Assembly: GCA_008477525.1 (NCBI GenBank)
Contig: SPDT01000006.1
Span: 2,755,501 to 2,819,500, forward strand
Direction: 5' to 3'
From: Hypomyces perniciosus
Lineage: Eukaryota > Ascomycota > Sordariomycetes > Hypocreales > Hypocreaceae
DNA length: 64,000 nucleotides
Under the pieces are notes generated by a model, which saw nothing but the letters and a program-made list of their open reading frames with translations, did no database searches and was not told where the DNA came from. How positions within the stretch are numbered: the first letter of the stretch is position 1; the number at the start of each line of letters is the position of its first letter. The position numbers and the translations under genes are program-made. Shown in pieces: positions 45,101 through 55,553 of this stretch.

Positions 45101-45200
45101 TGCTTCTTCTTTTTCTTTCACTGACAGCTTTCCGACCTTCTCCCCCTTCCTCCTCCTGTGGCACGCGGGGTCCTTTTTTTATATCAAAAACGCGGTAAAT
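42148..45200. other. 3 kb region without a recognised gene, A/T-rich in part
   Basis: From about 42800 to 44100 the base composition shifts toward A/T, with runs such as GATGATGATATATATATCC near 43025. A 17-C run lies at 44393-44409. Short open frames (for example minus strand 43135-43350) carry no motif I know. This could be decayed sequence. No tRNA or snRNA was recognised. Confidence 0.5.
44393..44409 (+). repeat. Homopolymer of 17 C
   Basis: Seventeen consecutive C. Such runs are prone to length error in sequencing. Confidence 0.9.
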
Positions 45201-45996
45201 TTAGTGACCATGGGGTTCCTCCTCCTCAGCCTCGAGCCAGTCGGGCAGCGCGGCGGTGCCCTGGGCAGACTGGGCAGAGGCATCCTGGCCCTCGATCTCG
45301 ACGGCCATGGACTCGTACGTCTTCAGGTTATCGGCGAGGTTGGTCTCCTCGGGGGAGGCGGGGGTCTTGGGCATGGCGAAGACCTGGACCTGGCCCTCGG
45401 AATCGGACTCCTTGACGGTGGGGACCTTGTAGGCCTTGAGCTCCTTAAGGTAGAGCTCCTGGACGAAGTCGGCTGTGGAGAGAGAGGAAATACGTTAGCA
45501 TGACTAGCTCGGGGCACAGTATAGTATAGTAGTGTATTCCGAGGCGGTAAAGATGCAAATGAAGCAGAGCAGCTCCATAAAAATGCGCGGATGTGGGTAT
45601 GTCGGATAGGGTATTTCATCTTTGTCGGCAGCGTCGAATATGTCTGTTGTGTTTGATCTGAGGTCGGGGATATCGGCTTGAGCTGAAAAAAGAGGAGCCC
45701 GTTCGCCTTGGCCCGCCCCAGCCATCATGGCGCGCATCAATTCGAAGAGGGGAAAAAGGACAGCGCATCCGTACCTCTCCGTGAGACGGTCGGGGCAATG
45801 AAGCCCCTCACCTGAACGGCATTTCCTCTGGCGGCAGTGCGAGCGGCAGCAGCCACGGCGGAGCGAGCGCGCTATAGCAAGCAACAGTTAGAATATGTCG
45901 CAGGATCCGGCGAGAGAGAGAGAGAGAGCGAGAGAGCGAGAGCATAGTAGTCGAGAAGTCGAGACTCACCGAAGCCCGAGACAGTTGGCTGAGCAT
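45201..45996 (-). CDS. ATP14: Mitochondrial F1Fo-ATP synthase subunit h (ATP14)
   Basis: Three minus-strand exons, 45996-45970, 45871-45775 and 45472-45201, encode 131 residues. Residues 1-30 (MLSQLSRASRARSAVAAAAR) are an Arg/Ala/Ser presequence. The rest reads ADFVQELYLKELKAYKVPTV, with FAMPKTPASPEETNLADNLK downstream, and ends in an acidic tail with PDWLEAEEEEPHGH. Yeast Atp14 shares the VIQDLYLRELK-type helix and a DWL near its acidic C-terminus. Family knowledge: subunit h is part of the peripheral stalk of the ATP synthase. Phase fixes the second donor: ending exon 2 at GTTCAG|GTGAGG would break the frame, whereas GAGAG|GTACGG at 45775 restores it (VSRRADFVQ). Intron 2 is 302 nt, long for this gene set. 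The first exon is only nine codons. Confidence 0.92.
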
Positions 45997-46764
45997 TTTG
46001 GAGAAAACGGCTGGGCGGTGCTCAATTGGGCAGAGGGGAGAGGTGGACCCGGAGAGGATGGCAGAATGGGAGCGTTGAGGGTTTTGTGAAAATCGTGATC
46101 TCAGTCTGTCGACTTTCCCCGGCTAAAGGCCAGTGGCTCAGATTCAGCGGAGTGGCGGGCGGTTTTTTCTTTCTGCCTCAGGTTCCACCGACAGAGCTTG
46201 GAAAGGCCAATGAGGTGCACGTGACTGGCATAAGCGCCATGCACGGAACATGTCGGCCATTATTAATAGTACGGAGTAGAGTAGAATTAATATCATGCGC
46301 TCCAATTGCAGCACGAGATGATTCAACACGATGCGTACTACGCAATAAGAGGATTGATTCTATTGACCAATTTCATGATTCTCTATATACTCTGATAGAT
46401 AACTCAGCGATATGATCGACTACTACAACCCGGATTTGTGGCGGAAACTCTCCAGCCGTCGCAACATTCAACGGCATCTCAGGGCTTACTCACAGCTGTG
46501 ATGTGATGCTTCAATGACTGACGAGAACATGGCAACATACATACAACAAAATCAATAATTCTAGGTAGGCTAAGGTGCGTTCAACACATCATGTTCCATC
46601 CACTCTGTACTTCGTACGCAACCAGATAATTCCATATAAGCGATTGACTGACTTCCCATACATATCCCACACAACGCCAGATCATCCCTCGGGTATAATA
46701 GCATAAACACAAAGCTTTTCGAGCCCCAGACCTACAGTCGGAGCGCTCTACATAGACATCTCCA
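45997..46764. other. Intergenic region upstream of ATP14
   Basis: No gene recognised. GAGAGA microsatellite lies just inside ATP14 intron 1 (about 45911-45940). AGTACGGAGTAG (46268-46279) and ACTTCGTACGC (about 46608-46618) are further copies of the dispersed words. Confidence 0.5.
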
Positions 46765-48131
46765 TCAGGACTCCTGGGTCATCATGGGAGGCGACTTGGC
46801 ACGCCTGTCCTGGCCTCTCCTCTTGCTCACGCCGACAAAAATGGAACCCAGATACAACAGTATCAAGACACCAGCAACCACCGAGTAGGCGATCACAAAC
46901 CGGTTAGAGGTACCAGCGAGTTGCAGGCCAAAGCCACCGTTGATGATGCCAAGGACCATGAGGGCGCGGCCGTACCAGACATGAATGGTGCTGAAGATGC
47001 CGCGGGACTGAGTCTTGACGTAATGGACGTGGTGAATCCACCCGAAGATGGGTTGCAAGGCAAGCAGAGCCACAACAAAGACACCAATGCGCGTGTGCTT
47101 CTCGTCGAAGAACTAGAGAAGACAAAAGGTTAGCGTGGTGTGTTCGGATAGGAAGAGGAATAGGAGTCAACTTACAATGTTGAGACGACGAGAAGCAACG
47201 TAGCCAAGACCGAATCCAGCCCACATGCCCAAGAAGGCAATGAACTGCCAGGATGCGTGGATGTACCACTTGCCCAGCAACGGCATGAGGATAGACCCGA
47301 TCGGGTACATGCAGACAAAGATGATTGACATGACGATGCCATGGGCATTGACCAAGGTGTTGGTCGAGGGGCCTGTGCGTGCTCCTCCAGAACTGCCGCT
47401 GTTGCCATTACCGGAGTTGCCGCCTCCCCCATAACCCCCTCCGGTGCCTCCTCCAGTGTTTCCTCCATTGCTTCCGCTGTTGCTATCAGAACCGAGGAAC
47501 GGGTTCGAGTTGGAGCTGATGCTTGCCGAACCTAGGTTCACCTGGAACTGGCTCTCGTCATCATGCTGCGTGATAATGGCCGAGGGATTGGTCGAAGCCA
47601 AAGAATCCCCTGATTTCCACGCCGCAATCCAATTAGTAGATCCAGAGAGGTCCAGATTGGAGCATCCGCTACACCGGACATTGGCAATCATGTTACCGCC
47701 GACAACGCCAGAGCCCGCCAGGAGTTGGACATCGCTTCTCGCCTGGTAGTTCGGCATGACATGGCCCTGGCCCTGTCGTGTACTGAGCGTCACGTTTCCA
47801 TTGCCGTTCTGGTACATGACGAAGATGCTGGCGCCCGCCATCTGGCTGCCGATTCCAAGACCGATCCATTGGAAGCTTGTGGGTGCCTTCAGTTGGAAGT
47901 AGATGTCGCCTGAGCCGGCTTTGGCAGAGGCTTCTGGCACGCCCCATTGGTAGCAGACGCCATTGGTAGGGCAGTTTGAAGCAGTGGCAGCGGAAGTTGT
48001 ATGCGCATCTAACAAGAGACGTTGTAAGTATAAGTGATCCAGGGATGATGTAGGAGGGAGGGAAGGATGGAGGGATAATACTCACTGAGCGCAACAGCCG
48101 CGGCCACGGCAGCACTTTTGGAGATTCTCAT
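46765..48131 (-). CDS. Secreted DOMON domain plus cytochrome b561 membrane protein
   Basis: Three minus-strand exons, 48131-48086, 48008-47176 and 47112-46765, encode 408 residues. MRISKSAAVAAAVALNAHTT is a signal peptide; intron 1 lies inside it. An extracellular DOMON/CDH-cytochrome-like domain follows (IYFQLKAPTSFQWIGLGIGS; MAGASIFVMYQNGNGNVTLS). A Gly/Ser/Asn-rich linker (NTGGGTGGGYGGGGNSGNGN) leads to a b561 core of about five helices. Four His could bind two hemes: AHGIVM, WYIHASW, DEKHTRIGVF and IHVWYGRA. The tail ends SKRRGQDRRAKSPPMMTQES. Family knowledge: DOMON-b561 proteins move electrons across membranes and may act as ferric reductases or redox partners; the substrate is unknown. 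Cys pairs (CPTNGVC, CSGC) suggest disulfides in the secreted part. Confidence 0.9.
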
Positions 48132-50582
48132 GATAATTAAAGATAAATGGACGTAGTAGTAATATTACAGCTGTGATAGAAAAGAAAGGACTCGAAGCTG
48201 GAAGGGAGGTGCGCGATCACGACAGAGGAAGAACGAGGGCGATCAATTCACCTTATAAGCCGGGAAGATAGTGTAGTGTAGCGTTGGCCGTTTGTTTGTT
48301 GCGCTACACCAGCCTCGTCTCTCCGCGTGCCCCCATAAGTATTACGGAGTACGGAGTGGTACCTAATGAAATGAATATTAATCGTGAGTGAAAAAGAGGA
48401 TGTCGAAGCTTTCGGCTCCCGAACATCGACAGGGAAGGGGTGTGTAGATATTAATGCATCCCCCTGTAAGCTTGTAAATGATCTATTTTTTGCTTTGCTT
48501 GCGAGCCTAGGCCCTATGACCTTCCCCAGATAGGAACGGGGCGCCGTCACCATCCAACCCGCGGAAAATCACTCCAGCAACATAGATATGCTGGTGGACA
48601 AACACGGCTCCGTAGTATTACAGGGCTCTGTACTCTGTACGGAGTATGGATGTACGTACGTATGACGGGGGGGAGATGCGGACATGACGAGAAAAGCCCG
48701 ACCACACGCCACTGAAGCAATATTGTTGGAGCAACGGCTCATTCTTGCTGGTAACGAGCAAGTTTATGGCCTTTTCTGATTCTTCCATATCGTGATGAGT
48801 GCCGGCTGCAGAAGCTAAAGTGTTAAGGGAAGATGTTTCGCCGTGAGGTAGTATATGCTACGGAGTACTAATGAGCCAGAACCCTTTTTTTGGTGACGCT
48901 AACGCTAGAGCCGGGCTTAGGTTCAGATGGACTGCGCCCCGGCTTTTAGGCCCCAGTCTCTGGCACCAGTCAGCATCGCGGGAAAGTAAGCAAGCATCAC
49001 CACTAGTATTACTATTATTGTTATGATTATTATTATGAGGACGAAAACGACGTGTTGGTGCAGCCAAGCACGAGGGGAGCCTTTCTGCATTCCTACCTGC
49101 CGGCGTGTCTGGGCATTGTGATGCTTACGCGCCTATTTACTATTATTTACTCGTAGGTGCCGAGTTCATTCTCGTCAGGTCTCGGCCAGTTCCCAGTAGA
49201 GTCAGTCAGTCAGTCGGCCACAGATTCCGTGCAACTCCAACTCCTTCTCGTGAGTAGTACTACTACTACCTACTTCGTACGATAAGGACTATCTACTCGT
49301 AGATAGCTCCGTAGTATTATATTCCACCAAATGAACCAAATCTCGGGCTGCGTTGGCGCTTACTCAACTGCTAGGTATGAAGGCTTTGGCCCACCGGAGG
49401 GTTAGACATCCCGACCCGGAGGAACATCTCGGTAATAGACCGGATTCACTCTGGCCCGTGTAGGTGCTACCGCATACTACACACTTACTAATACTCCGTA
49501 CACCGTACTAGTAGTATCATGATGCTGTGTCAAGCAACTTGGTGGCTTTAACTGAGTCAATCATGTGTAAGAATCCTCTGCACTGCCCTCTCTCCTCCAC
49601 CCCTTGCGTCTGGCACGTAAACCCGAAGAAACACCCCATAGTTACCCCATACCATAACTCATACTCCCTCCTTTCAACCGTAAGGCTCGATTCATCATCG
49701 CAGCCACAGCAGTATCTCCACACACCTATTTGAGTAACTTGCTTACCACTACAGAGTACTACTCCATACACTACATCATCGTCTTAACTCCTACAGTTTC
49801 ATGCACGCATGTTATCTCCGGTGTAGAATCCCCGACAACTAGTATTCCTCCTAGCATTCCGGATATCCGACATTCTTCTGCAAGTACTTCGTAGTACTTC
49901 GTAGACAGATCATGTTGTGCCGTTCATTCCCCCGACTTCATGACCGTATCTTGCATGAACGAATACGAAGCTGCCTGTTCTTCACAATGGGCCAACTCAT
50001 CACCAACAACAGTAATACACGGGCCGGTCAATTATCATTGATTGGCCAGCAGATCACGCCCCTTCTACCACTAGAACTTGCCATGTCCAAAACCCAATTG
50101 CAAGCCCCACCGGCACTTTACGGCATCCCCATCATTGGTGTGCCGCATTTTCGATTATGGCCTTGCCAAGCTGCCTGAAGCGTACCTGGCCGACTTGGAG
50201 GTCATGAGATTAGGTTTGGGGTTTGGTACACGATAGGCGATGCACCCTCCCTCCCATGTTTAAGTTTGCCCAATATGGCTAGCACATTGGCATGCCCAGT
50301 TGTAGTAAAGCCAATGATGCAGTGGCTGCTGACAAACTCTCAAGCTCCCCTTGGTCTGTCTATTATATCGATATAGTACTACTGACTGCGAAGTGTATCG
50401 GGCTCTCTCTAATACGGTCTAGAATGACAAATCTGATCCTTGACAAAAGCATAGTGATCCACATTGTTCCTTCGATAGAGCCAACCACTAATAGCCGACA
50501 TTCTTCATCCTACCGCCGCCACATTGTTCAAAGCCGATCGACTTTTTTCTTTTATATCTTTGTCCGGCAAGCACATGCTATG
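48132..50582. other. 2.45 kb intergenic region dense in TACTCCGTA/TACTTCGTA words
   Basis: No gene recognised. The dispersed word and close variants appear at about 48342-48356, 48610, 48633-48645, 48861-48869, 49257-49280, 49305, 49493-49501 and 49884-49903. This is the highest density in the window. Tandem GTCA copies (GTCAGTCAGTCAGTC) lie at about 49202-49216. Confidence 0.55.
49884..49903 (+). repeat. Tandem duplicate of GTACTTCGTA
   Basis: Two exact head-to-tail copies of GTACTTCGTA. This direct arrangement contrasts with the inverted arrangement at other loci. Confidence 0.9.
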
Positions 50583-52130
50583 CTATGTACGACCCATCAA
50601 AGGAAAGCCACTGCTCTCAAACAGGCTCGATGAGGCCACAAAGCTGAAGCCACCAAAGACATCATCCTTGGCAGGACTGGCAGGCCAAAAATCCCTGGAC
50701 GTCGTCGTGGGGCTGAGCGACAACTCCGTGAACTCCGGGGCAAAGTTCTCGGCCAGCTCGGGATCGGTAATCATAGGCTGAATCGGTGGCTCCAGCTCTC
50801 GTGCAGCCAGCTTCTTCCAATCAATCTTGCGGAAGAATCTATGGTTCTTGAGGGTCTGGAGGTCCTTCGGCATCACAGCTCCGAGTCGTTTGATGGGGTC
50901 CTTCCTCAGGAGTCTGGTGAGAAGATCCTTAGCATCCATGCTGAGATAGTAGGGCAGAACAAGTTTTTGCTTGACAATGTTGTCCTGTATCTTGGCATGG
51001 TTCCCTCCGCGGAAGGGGGGGTTTCCCGTCATCAAGTCATACGCCAACGCTCCAAACGACCACCAATCCACTGGCTTCCCATACTTCTTTCCAAGGATGA
51101 CTTCAGGTGCCATGTACTCAACTGTGCCCAAAATAGAGTTGCAGCTCTCCGACTGATCCACAGCAACCTTGGACAAGCCAAAGTCCGTCAGCAGGAGGTG
51201 ACCATCTACGTCCAGCAGACAGTTTTCAGGCTTGAGATCGCGGTATATCACGCCGAGGTTTTCATGGAGGTGCGAAATGGCCAAAATCATTTCTGCCATA
51301 TAAAAGGCAGCCACCGTCTCCGAAAACATCTTCTCTGTGTTCAAATGAGTGAACAACTCTCCACCTTGTCCGTATTCTAGAATCAAGTACAGCTTCTCCT
51401 GGTCCTGGAAGGCATAGAACAGCTTCACAACAAACGGGTGCCTGTTGACGGACTCCAGGATCTGTCGCTCTGTCTTGGTCTGTTCGACAAGCTTTTTGTG
51501 CACAACCAGGGACGCCTTCTTAAACTGCTTCTGCGCGTAGAGCCTCCCGGTGGTGCGCTGTTTGACCAGAATAACCGTGCCATACGTTCCCTTCCCGAGG
51601 CATCGAAGGGGCTCAAAGTCGTCTGCCATCATTTTGCGCACAGGTTTGAGCCCCCCTTCCAGAGGCTCCATGAAAGACCGCTCGCGCACACTCTCGCTGA
51701 CAAAATCGTGCTCAAGATTGACCTCATAGCTGATAGACGTAGTGTCGGACGTCTCGCTACCAGCGTCGCTGCGTGCTCCGTCACGACTCTGCGAACGACT
51801 GCTCATCACACTTCCAGCTGTAGTTGCGGTTCCCGGGCGATTTCCATTGCGGGTCAGGGAGGGTGAACGGGGATTCCCATCGAGGCTCAGAGGGTCCATC
51901 TGCTTCCGCAACTTGGCGATTCCCGAAATCTTAGGCGAAGGTGTTGCACGCAAGACTGGACTACAGTTTGCGCTCACCACATCGTCAATGCGGTTGCGGC
52001 CGCGACGAGCCGACAGACGAGGCGTCTCGCCAGGGCCACAATCGGAATCCTCATCGCCAGAGGCCGCTGGTGTCACTTGAAAGCCACGCACCGTGGAGAG
52101 CGCGGCTGGGGCAGGGTTGATCATGGTCAT
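50583..52130 (-). CDS. AGC-family Ser/Thr kinase, S6-kinase-like (fission yeast Psk1 type)
   Basis: One 515-residue exon on the minus strand. The first 170 residues are low-complexity, Ser/Arg-rich. The kinase domain runs from about 172: FEPLRCLGKGTYGTVILVKQ, LYAQKQFKKASL with the ATP-anchoring Lys, GVIYRDLKPENCLLD, LTDFGLSK and NSILGTVEYMAPEVILGKKY. The activation loop has SILGT where most AGC kinases have TFCGT. The C-terminal extension contains a turn motif (LSLSPTTTS) and hydrophobic motif FGGFSFV, typical of TOR-dependent AGC kinases. Family knowledge: Psk1 is a TORC1-regulated ribosomal S6 kinase in fission yeast. There is no C2 domain, which separates it from SCH9. Its start codon faces PRP4 across 1.5 kb. 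Confidence 0.9.
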   Translation of the reverse strand: MTMINPAPAALSTVRGFQVTPAASGDEDSDCGPGETPRLSARRGRNRIDDVVSANCSPVLRATPSPKISGIAKLRKQMDPLSLDGNPRSPSLTRNGNRPGTATTAGSVMSSRSQSRDGARSDAGSETSDTTSISYEVNLEHDFVSESVRERSFMEPLEGGLKPVRKMMADDFEPLRCLGKGTYGTVILVKQRTTGRLYAQKQFKKASLVVHKKLVEQTKTERQILESVNRHPFVVKLFYAFQDQEKLYLILEYGQGGELFTHLNTEKMFSETVAAFYMAEMILAISHLHENLGVIYRDLKPENCLLDVDGHLLLTDFGLSKVAVDQSESCNSILGTVEYMAPEVILGKKYGKPVDWWSFGALAYDLMTGNPPFRGGNHAKIQDNIVKQKLVLPYYLSMDAKDLLTRLLRKDPIKRLGAVMPKDLQTLKNHRFFRKIDWKKLAARELEPPIQPMITDPELAENFAPEFTELSLSPTTTSRDFWPASPAKDDVFGGFSFVASSSLFESSGFPLMGRT

Positions 52131-53613
52131 AATAGGTATGGTATAGAGAGAAGTCGCTCGAATCCAACAGCTCCGGGCTAAAATCCAAGCGCTCTTTCAA
52201 CTCTTGCCACGATCTCGAGTCGCCTATGGGGTTCCCCGGCGACGCTCCGGATCTACACGCAGTTGGGAATTGTGTTGACGCTGGCCCTCAATGTTGCTCG
52301 ACACACGCATCTGGTACCTGAAGAAGGACGTTCGTAGAGGAGAGCTTGATTGCATATGCATTTGGTGAGTGTGTTTTTCTAGGCGGCGACTGTCAATAAT
52401 AGGTGATTAGTTCACCGATTTGGTGTGAAGGAGAACAGGGAGAGAGAAAGGGAGGAAGTGAAGTCATGCTGGAGGAGAGACATTTTTATTAGCACGGGCA
52501 GAAAAAAAAAGCCATTCACAGGCTTGCTACATACAGCCTCACTTGGCTGCAACCTTCCGTGCGGAGTACAGCCCACTGCTCCGGATTTTGCAGTGCCCTT
52601 ACGTACTTTTTCCCTGTCGGGCAATATTTTTAGCACTTTTAGTGCTGAGGTTTAATGATCTTCTTGGTCAAGTTCGCTGCACATGTCAGCTTGGTTGGTG
52701 GAAATGTGGTTGGCTGCTTGGCTGCGTCTGGACTTAGCGGATAGCTACGGGCTTAGGGCCCTGAACGGACTGTCGGCAGCAGCAGGACTAGTACCGTAAG
52801 TGGAACATCTACACAAATTCAAAACAGTTTGAACATCCATCATTTAAACGTACTCCGTAGGAATGTGCCAGATTCTTGGTGATATTTGCATCAATCTCAT
52901 ACGTTTCCCTTTAGCCACAAGGCTTTGTGGCTTGCTTTGCTGGCGAGGTACGAGCGCCTCCCCAGACACTCGTGTACGAGTATTATTGGACCTGCTGAAT
53001 CTTGTCGCTTTGTGCCGAAGACTGCATAAGAGGACAAAGAATTTAGTAATGATGCTACCATGAACATTATATAGATAGGTGTTAATTTAATGCATAATAT
53101 CGAATCAAATACAATATCGACTAGGTGCCTTTTTCACTCCGTAAAGCTACTTCGTACTATATATGGAGTAGTAGTACGAAGTATATACAATGTATATCAA
53201 TTTACGGTTCATGTTAGCATTACTCTTTATGAAAGCTGGAAATCGTCCTATTGCTAGAATATGCACCGTGTGTATGCGTAGTTGGCTTACCTAATGGATG
53301 GCCCCACTAATGTCCAGAACCTCAATTTTCTAAATCAACAAGGCCCACATGCAGCAAGGCGCCAAGCTCCTCCAACTTCGCAACAAGAAAAAGCCGACAA
53401 CCTTGAGAGACGCGGTCAAGTGGTACAGAGCTAGAAACCGAACGAGTTTCTGGGTGGCTTCTTTTGTCTTGATACCACACCTTATCCATTGAGATCGACC
53501 TCTCACAAACGTGAAAGCTTTTGGCCTTTCGCAATCGCCTCACTCTTCAACCCAAGGGTTGCCGCCCACTAGAGAGCTACCGCACCTTCATTCTATCCTC
53601 AAAACCCGACAAA
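52131..53613. other. Divergent intergenic region between the S6K-like kinase and PRP4
   Basis: No gene was recognised. TACTCCGTAG lies at about 52851-52860. A 12-bp inverted repeat built from TACTTCGTACTA and its complement is at 53148-53183. Both promoters should be here. Confidence 0.5.
53148..53183. repeat. 12-bp perfect inverted repeat TACTTCGTACTA / TAGTACGAAGTA
   Basis: The arms at 53148-53159 and 53172-53183 are exact reverse complements with a 12-base loop containing TATATGGAG. Same word family as the repeats at 2105-2150 and 5392-5417. Confidence 0.88.
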
Positions 53614-55173
53614 ATGATACACCCATCTCGACAAGCATACGTGGAGGAGGCCGAGCAGGCCACCGGCATCGCGTTAGAAGACGTCCCAGATGACCACGAT
53701 TACGAAATGCAGGGCGTCGCCGGCGCGGCGCCCGAGAAGGCCTCCGCGATCCTCAATCAGTTCAACCGCAAGCGGCTTGCCGCGACGATAGCTGTTCCCA
53801 CCGATGACGGCCGAGTTCGCGCAAAGTTGAGGGAGATGGGCGAACCCATCACGCTTTTCGGGGAGGGCCTTGCTGATCGTCGAGATCGACTGCGAGAGCT
53901 CATGACCATCCAGGCTGAGATAGCCGGGCTTGAAAACGGGGATATCACCATGGAGGATGTACCTGAAGAAAAAGAGGAGGAGGAGCAAGAGGAAGAATTC
54001 TACTCCAGGGGCGGGCCTGAGTTGCTGCAAGCTCGCATCACAATAGCCGAGTTTTCGTTGCCTCGAGCAAAGCGACGGACAGCATTTCAGAAGGCCGAGT
54101 CCACAATACCTCTAAGAACACATGTGAAGTTTCGGAAGCAGATCAAAGAGAGGTTGCAAGCATTCGAATTACAAGGCAGTCAAACGGTGGGCGAGCGGCA
54201 TATCAGCATGACAAGGATATCACCGAATGGAGAGCTTGTCGCTGTTGGGAATTGGGGCGGTCAAGTCAAATTGGTAGAGATACCGAGTTTGACCGAGAAG
54301 ATGAGTTATCGCGGCCATACAAACAAGATCAGTGGCATTTCGTGGTTCCCTGGCGCTACCTTGCCAGAAAGCGGCGTTTCTCCAGACACTGTCAATCTCG
54401 CCTCAGGTGGCGCCGAGGGATTGGTCCATGTATGGTCACTGAACCAGGACACTCCTTTGTCGACCTTCCAGGGACATTCTCAACGAGTTTGTCGAGTTGA
54501 GTTCCATCCCTCTGGTCGATATCTGGCGTCTGCATCAGAAGATACCTCTTGGCGGCTTTGGGACGTGGAAACCACTGCAGAGGTCCTTCTCCAGGAGGGG
54601 CATTCTCGTGGTGTCTACTCTGTAAGCTTCAATACGGACGGTTCTCTACTTGCGAGTGCTGGCCTTGACAGTCTCGGCAGAATATGGGATCTGAGATCAG
54701 GAAGAACGGTCATGATTCTGGATGGTCACATGGATGGTCACATAAAGCCAATACATGCACTGGACTGGAGCTCAGACGGACACCGGCTATTGTCGGGCTC
54801 TGCAGACGGGTGGATCAAATGCTGGGATGTGCGCAAAGTACAAAGGACTGGAGGCATCGGTGCTCATAGCAGTGCTGTCTCCGATATGCGATGGTACAAA
54901 GGCTTGGATGACCCCCTTGACGGCATTCCGCCAGGAGTGGACGAAAAGGGGGCACAAATACCCAAGAAATCGGGAACATACTTCGTCTCCAGCGGTTTTG
55001 ACCGGAATGTCAGAATCTTCTCGGCAGATGACTGGACATTGGTGCAGACCCTGAGTGGCCACACAGGACCTGTCGCCAGTGTAGACTACAGCAGAGATGG
55101 ACGGTGGATCGTCAGTGGAGGCCATGATCGGACGGTGAAGCTATGGGGAAGAAATGACGGCGAGGCTGTCTAA
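53614..55173 (+). CDS. PRP4: PRP4, U4/U6 snRNP WD40 protein
   Basis: A single exon encodes 519 residues. The frame is open upstream to 53521 but has no ATG before 53614 ([15 protein letters not shown]). Residues ~60-110 form the PRP4 N-terminal SFM-like motif ([35 protein letters not shown]). An acidic stretch ([17 protein letters not shown]) follows. Seven WD40 repeats fill the C-terminal half, such as [36 protein letters not shown] and [20 protein letters not shown]. Family knowledge: Prp4 is a stable part of the U4/U6 and U4/U6.U5 particles with Prp3, and is needed for spliceosome assembly. A direct [15 protein letters not shown] segment shows a small GHMDGH duplication, possibly recent slippage. 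Confidence 0.95.
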   Translation: MIHPSRQAYVEEAEQATGIALEDVPDDHDYEMQGVAGAAPEKASAILNQFNRKRLAATIAVPTDDGRVRAKLREMGEPITLFGEGLADRRDRLRELMTIQAEIAGLENGDITMEDVPEEKEEEEQEEEFYSRGGPELLQARITIAEFSLPRAKRRTAFQKAESTIPLRTHVKFRKQIKERLQAFELQGSQTVGERHISMTRISPNGELVAVGNWGGQVKLVEIPSLTEKMSYRGHTNKISGISWFPGATLPESGVSPDTVNLASGGAEGLVHVWSLNQDTPLSTFQGHSQRVCRVEFHPSGRYLASASEDTSWRLWDVETTAEVLLQEGHSRGVYSVSFNTDGSLLASAGLDSLGRIWDLRSGRTVMILDGHMDGHIKPIHALDWSSDGHRLLSGSADGWIKCWDVRKVQRTGGIGAHSSAVSDMRWYKGLDDPLDGIPPGVDEKGAQIPKKSGTYFVSSGFDRNVRIFSADDWTLVQTLSGHTGPVASVDYSRDGRWIVSGGHDRTVKLWGRNDGEAV

Positions 55174-55553
55174 TTACAGATTGAGTCGGACAATGTAAGC
55201 TTGTGGCAAAAAATTAATTGATACCCCAGGTTGGCAGGAATTCCTTTATTAGATTTGAAATAGAATCTCAAAGCTAATTTGAAGCTATTCAAAGCGCCGA
55301 CAATGGATGGTTCGGCTGCTATTGTCCTCTCAAAACCAAGTGGACGTGTCATGTGACATTTCAAGTTGCGATTAGATAAGGAATATATATCAACCATGCG
55401 TCGCGCCACTCGCCATCAGTGTTCCAGCCACGACCTCGTGAGTTTGCGCTCTAACTCCGTTGTAACCCAGCATCTTCAAAAGCAAGAGTTCTCCATGAGC
55501 AGCAGTCGCCCTTGTTTTCTCTCGATTGTCAATCTGACATAGTCCTGTCGACA
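55174..55553. other. Intergenic region between PRP4 and the cyclin gene
   Basis: 380 bases hold the PRP4 3' end and the promoter of the tandem cyclin gene. No gene or repeat recognised. Confidence 0.5.

Noticed and set aside
49912..50178. 88-codon open frame on the plus strand
   Set aside because: No motif, no convincing start context and no splice partner.
53521..53613. PRP4 start at 53521
   Set aside because: TTG codon; the first ATG in frame is 53614, which gives the expected PRP4 N-terminus.
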